Positions 27,843 to 37,238 of a stretch of DNA of 41,916 bases are shown here, in pieces. Every line of letters begins with the position of its first letter. Positions within the stretch are counted from its first letter, which is position 1. The stretch comes from Deltaproteobacteria bacterium. Its GTDB lineage: Bacteria > Desulfobacterota > GWC2-55-46 > UBA9637. The notes beneath the pieces are model-generated. The model did not search any database. It was not told the origin of the DNA and saw nothing but the letters and a program-made list of their open reading frames with translations. A program made the translations under genes and the position numbers. The stretch is from positions 1-41,916 of the forward strand of contig JACQEJ010000118.1 in assembly GCA_016200645.1 (NCBI GenBank). The letters are read 5' to 3'.

Positions 27843-28577
27843 TTGCGTGTTGACTTTCCTGTAGATGAAAGGTCGCTCAGATATATAGAGGCCATGGAGG
27901 ATGATCCCGACATAAAGGCGATTATTTCCATCCTTCTGGAGAAGCGAAAGGAGGATTTTTACAACTATGCCTCCATTGTATGTTTCTGTTATAAGGAAGA
28001 AGACCTGATAAACCTGCCGGATGTAAAACACCTTCCCAACAGGGTCAAGGCCTGGATAAAGCGGAAGAGTTTTGATCAGGACACTGAATATATTATCTTT
28101 TTTAAACATCTCTTCTCTCTTTACTCCGGCTTTGTTCAGAACTATGAAGGATGGGATAAGCTTGGCAAACATAGGAGTGTAATCCCGGAGGCCTATATTT
28201 ATCACAGGACAAAGGAGAGGTATGCAGGGAAGCCGGGCGCTAAAGTTGAACGAGAATGTTTTGTTGTTATAGATGGATGGGACAGCCGCAGAAACAGAAC
28301 CAAAGATGAGGGGCAAAAGGTTGATGTGGCTGTATGGGATGGGCCAGCCCAGCACGGTGAAGTCTATGAAGTGAAGGTCAAGGTATATATTAAAGAAAAG
28401 GAACACCAGCTTGAGTTTCTTGAGACAATACGAAAGGTATCCAATAAGAGGATAGATGTCATTCTTGCAAGCTTTGCCCCGAAGCATGTCGTGCTGCAGC
28501 ATCTCAAAACCTTTTTTCCGGGGAGGGACTTGAGCCAGATAAATATATTCGGGGTGGATGAATTGCAGAATCTGTAG
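27843..28577 (+). CDS. uncharacterised protein C with PD-(D/E)XK nuclease-like motif
   Basis: TTG start; 'GQKVDVAVWDGPAQHGEVYEVKVKVYIKEKEHQLEFLETI' fits D...ExK with a following helix. Confidence 0.55.
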   Translation: MRVDFPVDERSLRYIEAMEDDPDIKAIISILLEKRKEDFYNYASIVCFCYKEEDLINLPDVKHLPNRVKAWIKRKSFDQDTEYIIFFKHLFSLYSGFVQNYEGWDKLGKHRSVIPEAYIYHRTKERYAGKPGAKVERECFVVIDGWDSRRNRTKDEGQKVDVAVWDGPAQHGEVYEVKVKVYIKEKEHQLEFLETIRKVSNKRIDVILASFAPKHVVLQHLKTFFPGRDLSQINIFGVDELQNL

Positions 28578-28582
28578 AGATG

Positions 28583-28884
28583 GAAGCATCTAATATTTCG
28601 GCTTAAAGTTTGGTTTAGAGGCTCATATTGAAATTTTTCAGGGCAAAACCATTCCCACAGCGCAGATAGCGCGGCAGTGTGGGTCGAAATTTCCCTGAGC
28701 CAAGACCCCAATGAATGTGCTGCAACAAAACCTCTGGAAATCTGCCTTGCAATGCAAAATACGAAGGCGCCGGGGTCGGGGAAAGAAGCGCTGCAAAATT
28801 TGTTTTGTCCTGAAAAATTTCAATATGAGCCTCTGCCGTCCGCAGATCTTTTGGCTTCATTTCAAGCCGAAATTTTGGATGCTT
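28583..28884. repeat. ~300-bp element with ~70-80 nt inverted arms
   Basis: left arm 28583-28649 (gaagcatctaatatttcggctt...agaggctcatattgaaatttttcagggcaaaac); right arm 28802-28884 reverse complement (taagcatccaaaatttcggctt...agaggctcatattgaaatttttcaggacaaaac). Confidence 0.8.
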
Positions 28885-28894
28885 ACTGTAGAGA

Positions 28895-28927
28895 TAATCT
28901 GCTTGCACAGATTGTAAAAGCAGATTA
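28895..28927. repeat. hairpin taatctgctt / aagcagatta
   Basis: perfect 10-bp stem. Confidence 0.7.
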
Positions 28928-28935
28928 CACTGAAA

Positions 28936-28997
28936 TGTCATTCCGAGCGAGGAATCTCGGCCTTGAGATTCTTCGGGCTTTGCCTCAGAATGACAGT
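28936..28997. repeat. dispersed palindromic repeat (tgtcattcYgagcga...gaatgaca type)
   Basis: tgtcattccgagcgaggaatctcggccttgagattcttcgggctttgcctcagaatgacag; minus translation CHSEAKPEESQGRDSSLGMT is a widespread spurious peptide. Confidence 0.85.
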
Positions 28998-29060
28998 AAA
29001 CTGTCATCTGTGTAATCGTTTTGAGAAATCTGTGCAACCACCCTTTTATAGGAGACGGCA

Positions 29061-30512
29061 ATGAAAGAAGACGCTATACTGGTAGTTGATGATGAAAAGG
29101 GGCAAAGGGAGATTTTAAAGACAATTCTTGCCAATCAAGGTTACGAGGTTTCAACCAGTCCCAACGGCATGGAGGCGCTCAGGCTTTTTAAAGAAACTCC
29201 ATTTGATGTGGTTTTAACTGATTTAAAGATGCCGGGGTGGGATGGACTCGAACTTCTGCGAAATATTCTTAAAGAAAAAACCCCTGTAAGTGTTGTTATC
29301 ATGACTGCCCACGGCACCATCAATTCTGCTGTAGAGGCAATGAAGTTTGGGGCTTTCGATTATCTGGTTAAGCCATTTGAAATGGATGAGCTGCTGGTTG
29401 TTGCAAAAAAGGCTGTTGAGAAGACCCATCTTTTAAAAGAAAATACCTTTTTGAGAGAGCAGCTGGAGGAGAGATTCAGCATAGACGGCATAGTCGGCAA
29501 AAGTGGAATGATGTGGGAGGTGTTTAAGATTTTAAAAAAAGTCTGCGCAACGAATTCTACTGTTCTTATATATGGAGAAAGCGGAACAGGGAAAGAACTT
29601 ATAGCAAAGGCTATTCATTATAACAGCCCGAGAAGAGACAAGCCGTTTATGACGATAAACTGCGCGGCTATCCCGGAAACGCTTCTGGAAAGTGAGCTCT
29701 TTGGATATGAAAAAGGCGCATTTACAGGGGCAAATGCAAGGAAGATAGGGCTCTTTGAGGCAGCCGGCGGAGGAACCCTTTTCCTGGATGAGATAGCGGA
29801 ACTCCCTTTCGCTTTACAGGCAAAGCTCCTCAGGGCGCTTCAGGAAAGAGAGATGAGAAGGCTTGGCGGCAAGGATAATATAAAAATAGATGTGAGGATA
29901 ATTGCGGCAACGAACAAGAGACTGGAAGATGAGATAAAAAAGGGGAGATTCAGGGAGGACCTCTTTTACCGGCTCAATGTCCTTGCCCTTAAGCTGCCTG
30001 CGCTGAGGGACAGACCGGAAGACATTCCCCTTCTTCTTGATCATTTCATCAAAAAACACACCGGAACCCTTAACAAGAAAATAACAGGGGTTGCAAAGGA
30101 TGCGATGGAGATTCTTCTCAAGCATAACTGGCCCGGAAACGTCAGACAGCTGGAATCCACAATAGAGAGGGCAATACTGCTTGCCGACGACGGGGAAGAT
30201 ATAGATGCAAAGCTTCTTCCCGCGGACATCACCCGGCAGGCTTTTCAAGGCAGCAGGCTTGATTTTGATATTCCGTACGGCGGCATATCATTTGAAGAAT
30301 TGGAAAAAGAATTGATAATAAAGGCCATGGAAAAAACCGGTTTTGTGATTGCAAAAGCAGCCCAACTCCTCGGCATGAGCTACAAAACACTCCAGTACAG
30401 GTTGAACAAATTTAGCATCCAGAAAGGGGCTGGATCTGTTGCCAAAGGGCTATCATATACCCCAAATAAGGCATTAGATACCCTAAATGAGGCGGAAAAA
30501 GAGAAGATATAA
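29061..30512 (+). CDS. sigma-54-dependent NtrC-family response regulator
   Basis: receiver 'ILVVDDEKGQREIL', AAA+ 'GESGTGKELIAKAIH', 'GAFTGA', Fis-type HTH at C-terminus. Confidence 0.95.
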   Translation: MKEDAILVVDDEKGQREILKTILANQGYEVSTSPNGMEALRLFKETPFDVVLTDLKMPGWDGLELLRNILKEKTPVSVVIMTAHGTINSAVEAMKFGAFDYLVKPFEMDELLVVAKKAVEKTHLLKENTFLREQLEERFSIDGIVGKSGMMWEVFKILKKVCATNSTVLIYGESGTGKELIAKAIHYNSPRRDKPFMTINCAAIPETLLESELFGYEKGAFTGANARKIGLFEAAGGGTLFLDEIAELPFALQAKLLRALQEREMRRLGGKDNIKIDVRIIAATNKRLEDEIKKGRFREDLFYRLNVLALKLPALRDRPEDIPLLLDHFIKKHTGTLNKKITGVAKDAMEILLKHNWPGNVRQLESTIERAILLADDGEDIDAKLLPADITRQAFQGSRLDFDIPYGGISFEELEKELIIKAMEKTGFVIAKAAQLLGMSYKTLQYRLNKFSIQKGAGSVAKGLSYTPNKALDTLNEAEKEKI

Positions 30513-30556
30513 ATGTGAAATTAGGTAACAGATTGATTTTCTTATATCTTTTTGTG

Positions 30557-30573
30557 TTGGCACAATTTGTGCA
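30557..30573 (+). promoter_or_regulatory. sigma54 (-24/-12) promoter
   Basis: TTGGCACAATTTGTGCA: GG at 30559-30560, GC at 30571-30572, correct spacing; upstream of ORF 30621. Confidence 0.7.
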
Positions 30574-30620
30574 TAAATCTCTTATGATAAAACTAAAATA
30601 ATGAAAGGAGGTGAAAATTC

Positions 30621-30992
30621 ATGAAGAGAATACTGACACTGTTGGTCGCATTAACAGTTGCCGTAGCCTTTGGCGGTATGACCTTTGCAGCCGAAGAAAA
30701 GAAGGCAGAACCGGCAAAACCGGCAGCAGCACCGGTCAAGACAATTAAAGGTGGGAGCGGCGAGGTAACAGCAGTTGATGTCAACGCCAAGACAATAACG
30801 GTAAAGACGAAGAAGGGGAAAGAGTTTGTCATTGCCATCACAGAGGATTCAAAAATCACTGTTGGTAAAGAGACCAAGACTCTGGATCAGGTGAAGGTTG
30901 GAGAGAAAGTAACGGTAAGGGTTGTAAAGCCTGCAAAGAAGATAAAAAAGAAAGAGGAGAAGAAGGAAGAGAAGAAAGAGGAGAAGAAATAA
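30621..30992 (+). CDS. small exported protein with DUF5666-like beta domain and Lys/Glu tail
   Basis: signal peptide MKRILTLLVALTVAVAFGGMTFAAE; 'GEVTAVDVNAKTITVKTKKGKEFVIAITEDSKITVGKETKTLDQVKVGEKVTVRV'. Confidence 0.75.
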   Translation: MKRILTLLVALTVAVAFGGMTFAAEEKKAEPAKPAAAPVKTIKGGSGEVTAVDVNAKTITVKTKKGKEFVIAITEDSKITVGKETKTLDQVKVGEKVTVRVVKPAKKIKKKEEKKEEKKEEKK

Positions 30993-31000
30993 GTCTTTTA

Positions 31001-31030
31001 CCTGTCTGCGTGCATCGCACAGGCAGGCAG
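31001..31030. repeat. micro-repeat copy 1 (cctgtctgcgtgca)
   Basis: cctgtctgcgtgcatcgcacaggcaggcag; second copy at 31212. Confidence 0.8.
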
Positions 31031-31060
31031 GATTAACGGACGTTTTGTCTGTTACAACAC

Positions 31061-31097
31061 TTAAAAGGCATTGTCTCAAAAGGGCAATGCCTTTTAA
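31061..31097 (+). terminator. Rho-independent-like terminator
   Basis: ttaaaaggcattg / caatgccttttaa perfect 13-bp stem followed by atttt. Confidence 0.75.
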
Positions 31098-31201
31098 ATT
31101 TTATACGCATGAAACGCCATGCCGACTCATCGGCCTTCCTTTCTTGCTTGCAAAAGAACACTGAATGGGTTTATATCTATGAAACTCACATGACCTTAGA
31201 C

Positions 31202-31250
31202 AGGGAGGGGACCTGTCTGCGTGCAACGCAAGGCAGGCAAGCCCCTCCCT
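31202..31250. repeat. micro-repeat copy 2 nested in an agggagggg/cccctccct hairpin
   Basis: agggaggggacctgtctgcgtgcaacgcaaggcaggcaagcccctccct. Confidence 0.8.
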
Positions 31251-31300
31251 TACAAAAGGAAACAGGTGATTTTCAAGTGAAAATTAGCAGTATAAATCAC

Positions 31301-32431
31301 ATGAACCACTTAAGGATTTCTGAACAGATAAACCTTATCTTTAATAAATGGATGGAAGGAGAGGAGAGAGGGTTCTTGTTCTATCTCCTTGTTCCATTTT
31401 TATACATTACTTCCATTCTCTACGGTATCGGTGTAAGGTTAAGGCTTTTTCTCTACCGCATTGGCATCTTCAAAATAAAGAGACTTAACTGCAAGGTGAT
31501 TTCCGTTGGCAATATGACCCTTGGAGGCAGCGGCAAGACGCCTGTGGCAATATTCTTAGCAGAAAAGTTTAAAGAAAACGGGAAAAGGGTAGTTATAGTA
31601 AGCAGGGGGTATCAAGGCAGGGTAAAGAATACGGGTATTGTGTCCGATGGAGATAATATATTATTAACTCCGGAAGATGCCGGCGACGAGCCGTATCTTA
31701 TGGCTCTCAAATTAAAAGGTGTTCCGGTAATCGTCGGCAGGGATAGATATAAAGCCGGCATGCATGCGATAAAAAAATTCAAGCCGGATATGATTATCCT
31801 TGACGACGGTTTCCAGCATATAGGTCTGCATAGAGAGATAAATATCTTAGTTGTTGATTCGAGGAGGGGATTTGGCAACGGCTATCTTTTCCCATTGGGC
31901 ATGTTGAGAGAGCCGCTTAATGGACTCAAGAGGGCGTCCATGATATTAGTCAAGGAGTCAGGGGTCAGGAGCCTGCCCCCGCAGGCTTCAAGCGGGGGGC
32001 AGAAGTCAGAAAAAAAAATAAATGTTGCGCTAATTGAGCAGGCGAAGGATTGTCCGACTATATCTTTTAGCTATAAAGCCGGCGCAATTGTGAATCCGGC
32101 CAATGGCTCCAGAATGCCTGCGGATGTCTTGAAAGGCAAAAAAGTTGCCGCCCTTTCCGGCATAGCTGACCCAAAATCCTTTCGGAATACGTTGGAAAGG
32201 CTGGGGGCTAAAGTGGCAAAAGAAATCGTCTATCCTGACCATCATCATTACACTCCGGATGATTTAGATGATATCGTTGAACGAATAAAAGGCGCTGACA
32301 TGGTGATAACTACAGAGAAAGATGCCGTGAAGCTAAAAAGACTTTCCATAGAATCTTTGCCGATATATGCCCTGGAAATAGATTTAGGGATAGAAGATAT
32401 AACTATGTTAAAGAGAATTGCAGGGGTCTGA
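31301..32431 (+). CDS. lpxK: tetraacyldisaccharide 4'-kinase, with in-frame repeat insertion
   Basis: 'CKVISVGNMTLGGSGKTPVAIFLAEKFKENGKRVVIVSRGYQG', 'ILDDGFQHIGLHREINILVVD'. Confidence 0.93.
   Translation: MNHLRISEQINLIFNKWMEGEERGFLFYLLVPFLYITSILYGIGVRLRLFLYRIGIFKIKRLNCKVISVGNMTLGGSGKTPVAIFLAEKFKENGKRVVIVSRGYQGRVKNTGIVSDGDNILLTPEDAGDEPYLMALKLKGVPVIVGRDRYKAGMHAIKKFKPDMIILDDGFQHIGLHREINILVVDSRRGFGNGYLFPLGMLREPLNGLKRASMILVKESGVRSLPPQASSGGQKSEKKINVALIEQAKDCPTISFSYKAGAIVNPANGSRMPADVLKGKKVAALSGIADPKSFRNTLERLGAKVAKEIVYPDHHHYTPDDLDDIVERIKGADMVITTEKDAVKLKRLSIESLPIYALEIDLGIEDITMLKRIAGV
31951..32012. repeat. micro-repeat inside lpxK
   Basis: aaggagtcaggggtcaggagcctgcccccgcaggcttcaagcggggggcagaagtcag. 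Confidence 0.75.
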
Positions 32432-32433
32432 GA

Positions 32434-33372
32434 GTGTTTCAAAGATTTATACTTCAATGTTTAAAAGTTTTATGCTGGTTTATCGGGCATATACCTCTGG
32501 GGCTATGTCTCTGGTTCGGCAGCATGCTTGGAAGGCTCGGTTTTTATATGGATAAAAAACACAGGAAAATCGCATTGAATAACCTGAATACTGCGTTTGG
32601 ACAGGAAAAATCAGATGATGAAATGGATTTAATAGCAAAAAAGGTCTTTGAAAATCTTGGAATGAATTTTATGGAATTTTTCAGGCTCCCGCGGCTTAAA
32701 AAAGGAGATTTAACCGGATATGTTGAATGCGAAGGATTTGAAAATTTTGAAAGGGCGTATAAGAAGGGCAGGGGAGTGATATTCCTTACCGGGCATTTTG
32801 GGAACTGGGAGCTTATGGCCGTGTTTTATGCGCTGATGGGTTATCCGGTGAATATCGTAGCAAGGGATTTGGACAGCCCTGTTGTAGATGAATTTGTAAG
32901 AAGGGTGAGGACAAAGTCCGGAAACAGAATAATTGCAAAGGGACGCTCTATGAGGGAGCTCATTAGAATACTCTCAAAGGGTGGCGTTGTGGGAGTTTTG
33001 CTTGACCAGAATGTCACCTGGAGCGAAGGGGTATTCGTATATTTTTTTAATAAGCTGGCCTGCACCAATAAAGGGGGCGCCCTTCTGGCTGCGGCAAGCG
33101 GCGCTGCGGTTGTGCCGACCTTCATTATAAGAGATGGAAAAAAACACAAGATAATTATCGGAGATGAGATCGCAGTTATCAATACCGGAGATAGGATAAA
33201 AGACCAGCTGGAAAACACAGCATCATTCACAAAGGTTATAGAAGATTTTGCACGGCAATATCCTGAGCAGTGGTTCTGGGTTCATCAAAGGTGGAAGACG
33301 AGGCCAGAAAATGACCCTCGTCAAGGGACAGAAAATGCGGCGCCGGTCTATCTTGACAAACCGCGAAAATAA
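32434..33372 (+). CDS. LpxL/HtrB-family lysophospholipid acyltransferase
   Basis: 'GVIFLTGHFGNWELMAVFYALMGYPVNIVARDLDSPVVDEFV', 'GVVGVLLDQNV'. Confidence 0.9.
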   Translation: MFQRFILQCLKVLCWFIGHIPLGLCLWFGSMLGRLGFYMDKKHRKIALNNLNTAFGQEKSDDEMDLIAKKVFENLGMNFMEFFRLPRLKKGDLTGYVECEGFENFERAYKKGRGVIFLTGHFGNWELMAVFYALMGYPVNIVARDLDSPVVDEFVRRVRTKSGNRIIAKGRSMRELIRILSKGGVVGVLLDQNVTWSEGVFVYFFNKLACTNKGGALLAAASGAAVVPTFIIRDGKKHKIIIGDEIAVINTGDRIKDQLENTASFTKVIEDFARQYPEQWFWVHQRWKTRPENDPRQGTENAAPVYLDKPRK

Positions 33373-33449
33373 TCATGCGGTCTCAAAATTTCTGTTCTCA
33401 ACAAATACAAATGTTCCCTTTTACAACAAATGAAATGTCCGCTTTTTGA

Positions 33450-33638
33450 TTCGGCACGACGGGCAGAGGCGCGGGCAAGACGCTTGTCCTTGAGACCTTC
33501 TGTCCCGTCATCTTCGTAACGGCAAGGATGGCTAAAGGCTAAAGGCAAAAAACCCTTAGCCTTTAGCCATTTGCCATAAATCTCTTCAAATCGCATCTGC
33601 CTGACTTCTTGTGGCAACTCCGTCTGAGTCATGGTCAT
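33450..33638 (-). pseudogene. transposase N-terminal remnant (ISNCY-type HTH)
   Basis: minus strand MTQTELPQEVRQMRFEEIYGKW...CRYEDDGTEGLKDKRLARASARR; HTH region replaced by a micro-repeat; truncated. Confidence 0.6.
33530..33568. repeat. micro-repeat hairpin inside the transposase remnant
   Basis: ggctaaaggctaaaggc aaaaaac ccttagcctttagcc. Confidence 0.9.
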
Positions 33639-33720
33639 CCCCTGAAGGAATGAAAGCATGAACTTGCCCCGTTATGTATTTAATCTTCCTTTATACTTTG
33701 TATGGTTCTTATTTCAAGAA

Positions 33721-35730
33721 ATGCAGCTTCAAAAAACTATGACCTCTCTCGACCAACTCTGCATAAACACCCTCAGGTTTCTGGCTGTGGACGCTGTGGA
33801 ACAGGCCAAATCTGGACATCCGGGTATGCCTCTGGGCGCTGCGCCTATGACATACACGGTGTGGAATCGTTTTCTCCGGCACAACCCTAAAAATCCTTTG
33901 TGGTTCAACCGCGACCGTTTTATCCTTTCTGCGGGACACGGCTCAGCCCTGTTATATGCCATGCTTCATATGACAGGATACGACCTTTCCCTTGATGAGA
34001 TAAAACGCTTTCGCCAGTTGGGGAGCAAAACTCCGGGACATCCCGAATATGGACATGCGCCTGGTGTCGAGGCAACCACCGGGCCGCTGGGACAGGGTTT
34101 TGCTATGGGCGTTGGCATGGCTGTAGCAGAGAGATTTCTTGCCGCTCATTTTAACCGCCCAGGTTTTTCCATCGTTGATCACTGCGCCTACGCCATCGTA
34201 TCGGACGGCGATCTCATGGAAGGCGTATCTTCCGAGGCCGCATCCCTTGCGGGAACCCTCGGCCTCGGCAAGCTCATCTATTTATACGATGACAATGATA
34301 TTTCAATCGAGGGAAACACGGATTGCGCCTTTACCGAGGATGTCAAAGGCAGATTTGCCGCATACAACTGGCAGGTGATATCCGTAGCCGATGGGAATGA
34401 TATTGAAGGCATCGCATCGGCAATCAGCGCGGCAAAGGCGGAAGAGACAAGGCCGAGTCTCATCATCGTGAAAACCCATATTGGCTATGGCAGCCCAAAA
34501 CAGGATACTGCTGCTGCGCATGGAGAGCCGCTGGGTGCAGAGGCAGCGGAAGAGACAAAAAAGAATCTGGGCTGGCCGCTCTCTCCTCTGTTTTATATCC
34601 CTGATGAGGCGTTGAATCATTTCAGGCAGGCTGCGGAGCAGGGGAAAAAATGGGAAGCGGATTGGAATACGCTTTTTGAAAATTACAAACAGGCGCATCC
34701 TGAACTTGCGCTTCAATTTGAACAGGCGATTCACGGCAGGCTGCCGGAGACGTTGGAAAAGGCGCTCCCCCATTTTAAACCTGAGGACGGCGCTATCGCC
34801 ACGCGCAGCGCATCAGGAAAGATAATGAACAGCATCGCCGGAATCATGCCCCATTTTATGGGCGGCTCTGCAGACCTTGCGCCATCCACCATGACCTATC
34901 TGAACGGCTGCGGCGATTTCTCTTCTCAAAATCCCAAAGGCCGCAACCTCCATTTCGGCGTCCGCGAACATGCTATGGGAGGCATCGTGAACGGCATCTC
35001 CCTTCATCGCGGCGTCATACCTTACGGTTCTACCTTTCTGATATTTTCGGATTACATGCGGCCTGCCATTCGTCTTGCTGCGCTGATGCAGACCCACTCC
35101 ATTTTTATCTTCACCCATGACAGCATTGGTCTGGGAGAGGACGGCCCAACGCATCAGCCTGTGGAACAGCTGATGAGCCTCAGGCTCATACCGGGTTTTA
35201 CCCTTCTGCGTCCTGCGGATGCCAATGAGACTTTAGCCGCATGGAAGATAGCCCTTAAGCGGCGCAGGCCTGTTGCTCTGGCATTGACACGGCAGAAACT
35301 GCCGATATTGGATTCCAAAAAATATCCGATTGACGAAGGAGTTCCAAAGGGCGGCTATATTCTGGCGGATTCAGGGCAAGCTGATATTATATTGATCGCC
35401 ACTGGCTCCGAACTTCATCTCATTCTCTCTGCAAGAGAGGGGCTTTTAAAACAGGGCATCAAGGTGCGTGTTGTGTCCATGCCCTCGTGGGAGCTCTTTA
35501 ACGAACAGACGGAAGAATACCGGAATTCTGTGCTTTCGCCGAATATTCCTAAACTTGCTGTTGAGGCAGGAAGCCCTCTGGGGTGGAAAGGGTATGTTGG
35601 CGATAAAGGAGATGTGATAGGCCTGAACCGCTTCGGCGCGTCCGCGCCGGGAAATACCGTGCTGGAGACGCTGGGGCTTTCGGTGGAGAATGTGGTGAAG
35701 CGGGCGATGAAGTTGTTACGGCAAGCCTAA
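33721..35730 (+). CDS. tkt: transketolase
   Basis: '[69 protein letters not shown]'; alternative start 33739. Confidence 0.95.
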   Translation: MQLQKTMTSLDQLCINTLRFLAVDAVEQAKSGHPGMPLGAAPMTYTVWNRFLRHNPKNPLWFNRDRFILSAGHGSALLYAMLHMTGYDLSLDEIKRFRQLGSKTPGHPEYGHAPGVEATTGPLGQGFAMGVGMAVAERFLAAHFNRPGFSIVDHCAYAIVSDGDLMEGVSSEAASLAGTLGLGKLIYLYDDNDISIEGNTDCAFTEDVKGRFAAYNWQVISVADGNDIEGIASAISAAKAEETRPSLIIVKTHIGYGSPKQDTAAAHGEPLGAEAAEETKKNLGWPLSPLFYIPDEALNHFRQAAEQGKKWEADWNTLFENYKQAHPELALQFEQAIHGRLPETLEKALPHFKPEDGAIATRSASGKIMNSIAGIMPHFMGGSADLAPSTMTYLNGCGDFSSQNPKGRNLHFGVREHAMGGIVNGISLHRGVIPYGSTFLIFSDYMRPAIRLAALMQTHSIFIFTHDSIGLGEDGPTHQPVEQLMSLRLIPGFTLLRPADANETLAAWKIALKRRRPVALALTRQKLPILDSKKYPIDEGVPKGGYILADSGQADIILIATGSELHLILSAREGLLKQGIKVRVVSMPSWELFNEQTEEYRNSVLSPNIPKLAVEAGSPLGWKGYVGDKGDVIGLNRFGASAPGNTVLETLGLSVENVVKRAMKLLRQA

Positions 35731-35819
35731 GGTATAATGAAATATTGATTTTTATCATATGCCTTTCTATCCTGCTGCTGCATAATAGAGTAAAAAACAA
35801 ACGCAGGAGGTAATACACT

Positions 35820-36497
35820 ATGGAAAAGATACTGGATGTGCGGGATACGGCTCCCAAGGAAAGGCATCCGAGGATATTTGAAACATTCAGGGGGCTTAAA
35901 CCGGGAGAATATTTTGTACTAGTCAATGACCATGAGCCAAAACCCTTATTGTATCAATTTCAAGCCGAGCATCACGGCGAGTTTGACTGGTGGGTTTTGG
36001 AGCAAGGGCCTCAGGTCTGGAGGGTAGCTATTGCAAAGAGAGAGGTGAATGATCCCAACAGGACAGTCACTGAATTCTTGCAGACAGACCACAAAAGGCT
36101 TGATAAAATATTTAACGGGTTTCTCAAGGCTGTTCAGGAGAAAAACTGGGGTGAGGCGGCGAAAGATTTCAGAGAATTCAGAACCGGGCTTAAAAGACAT
36201 ATAAGGGCCGAGGAGGAGATACTTTTTCCGCTTTTTGAAGTCAAGACAGGCATGTATGAAGGCGGCCCGACAACGGTAATGAGAATGGAGCATAAGGACA
36301 TACAGGAGCTGCTGGATAAGATACTTCAGGCAACGGACGCCAGAGACGATGCTCAGGTTCCTGCTGCCGCAAATAGAATCATGAGTATCCTGACAGACCA
36401 TAATATGAAAGAAGAGCACATCCTTTATCCTGAGTCTGATGAGTTTTTATCAGAGGCGGAGAGGGGAGAGGTTGTGAAGAAGGCCCAGCTCCTTTGA
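35820..36497 (+). CDS. DUF2249 + hemerythrin-domain protein
   Basis: 'ILDVRDTAPKERHPRIFETFRGLKPGEYFVLVNDHEPKPLLYQFQAEHHGEFDWW'; hemerythrin-like His/Glu motifs. Confidence 0.85.
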   Translation: MEKILDVRDTAPKERHPRIFETFRGLKPGEYFVLVNDHEPKPLLYQFQAEHHGEFDWWVLEQGPQVWRVAIAKREVNDPNRTVTEFLQTDHKRLDKIFNGFLKAVQEKNWGEAAKDFREFRTGLKRHIRAEEEILFPLFEVKTGMYEGGPTTVMRMEHKDIQELLDKILQATDARDDAQVPAAANRIMSILTDHNMKEEHILYPESDEFLSEAERGEVVKKAQLL

Positions 36498-36547
36498 TTG
36501 AAGACAATATCTAAATCCTAATATCTAAATCCTAAACGGGGTTGCTC

Positions 36548-37111
36548 ATGCCTCATAAATTTGAACCGACAAATATAGAACTCCTGATAAACAACGACAG
36601 GATAAAGGAATTAAATCCTGTTCAATTCCTGCGCGAAAATGGCCTGCAGGAGGGTATGTGCTTTGCCGATATCGGATGCGGCCCTGGTTTCTTTTCGATA
36701 CCCGCCGCCCATATCATTGGAGATAAAGGGATGGTCTATGCAATAGATATTCAGGAGGAGATGGTCAATAAGTTGAAACAAAGAAGGCCTCCGGAAAATT
36801 TAAAGATTATAATATCTCAGGAAAATACCATCCCTCTTGAAAATACTGCTGTGGATTTTGCCCTTCTTGCCTTCGTGTTGCATGAAACCGAAGACAGGAT
36901 TGCTTTTTTAAAAGAAGCGAAAAGATGTTTGAGGCCTCAGTCTATCTTGTTAGTTGTGGAGTGGGAAAAAAAGATTGAAGACAAAGGGCCGCCTTTTGAA
37001 GAAAGGATCGAGCGTGATGAAGCAGAGAAATTGATAGAAGCTGCAGGATTCAAGATACAGGAGACCGCGAGCCTGAACCCTTCCCATTATAAAATAAAGG
37101 CCCGGAAGTAA
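36548..37111 (+). CDS. class I SAM-dependent methyltransferase
   Basis: 'GMCFADIGCGPGFFSIPAAHIIGDKGMVYAIDIQEEM'. Confidence 0.88.
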   Translation: MPHKFEPTNIELLINNDRIKELNPVQFLRENGLQEGMCFADIGCGPGFFSIPAAHIIGDKGMVYAIDIQEEMVNKLKQRRPPENLKIIISQENTIPLENTAVDFALLAFVLHETEDRIAFLKEAKRCLRPQSILLVVEWEKKIEDKGPPFEERIERDEAEKLIEAAGFKIQETASLNPSHYKIKARK

Positions 37112-37238
37112 CCCTCCCGCCTTTCTCCATCCCTTTAGGTTTTTGCAATAGAGACTGGAATAACCCTTGCGCAACATTAGGTGTTTTGTTATAGTTAGAC
37201 AATTTTAACCGAGCCGTATTTGATATGCGGAGAGAACT

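Noticed and set aside
27825-28589. 254-aa minus-strand ORF opposite gene C
   Set aside because: Shadow ORF almost exactly antisense to a better-supported gene with Shine-Dalgarno and operon context; hydrophobic low-information sequence.
26400-28600. A full CRISPR array
   Set aside because: Only one repeat copy was seen; no regularly spaced second repeat within about 70 bp on either side.
28615-29061. 148-aa minus-strand ORF
   Set aside because: It spans the inverted-repeat element and the CHSE...LGMT dispersed repeat, which commonly give spurious ORFs; no recognisable domain.
31109-31300. Long N-terminal extension of LpxK
   Set aside because: It runs through a micro-repeat hairpin and has no LpxK-like content; start placed at ATG 31301.
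33348-33659. Intact 103-aa minus-strand gene
   Set aside because: Looks like a decayed transposase N-terminus interrupted by a micro-repeat, not a functional protein.
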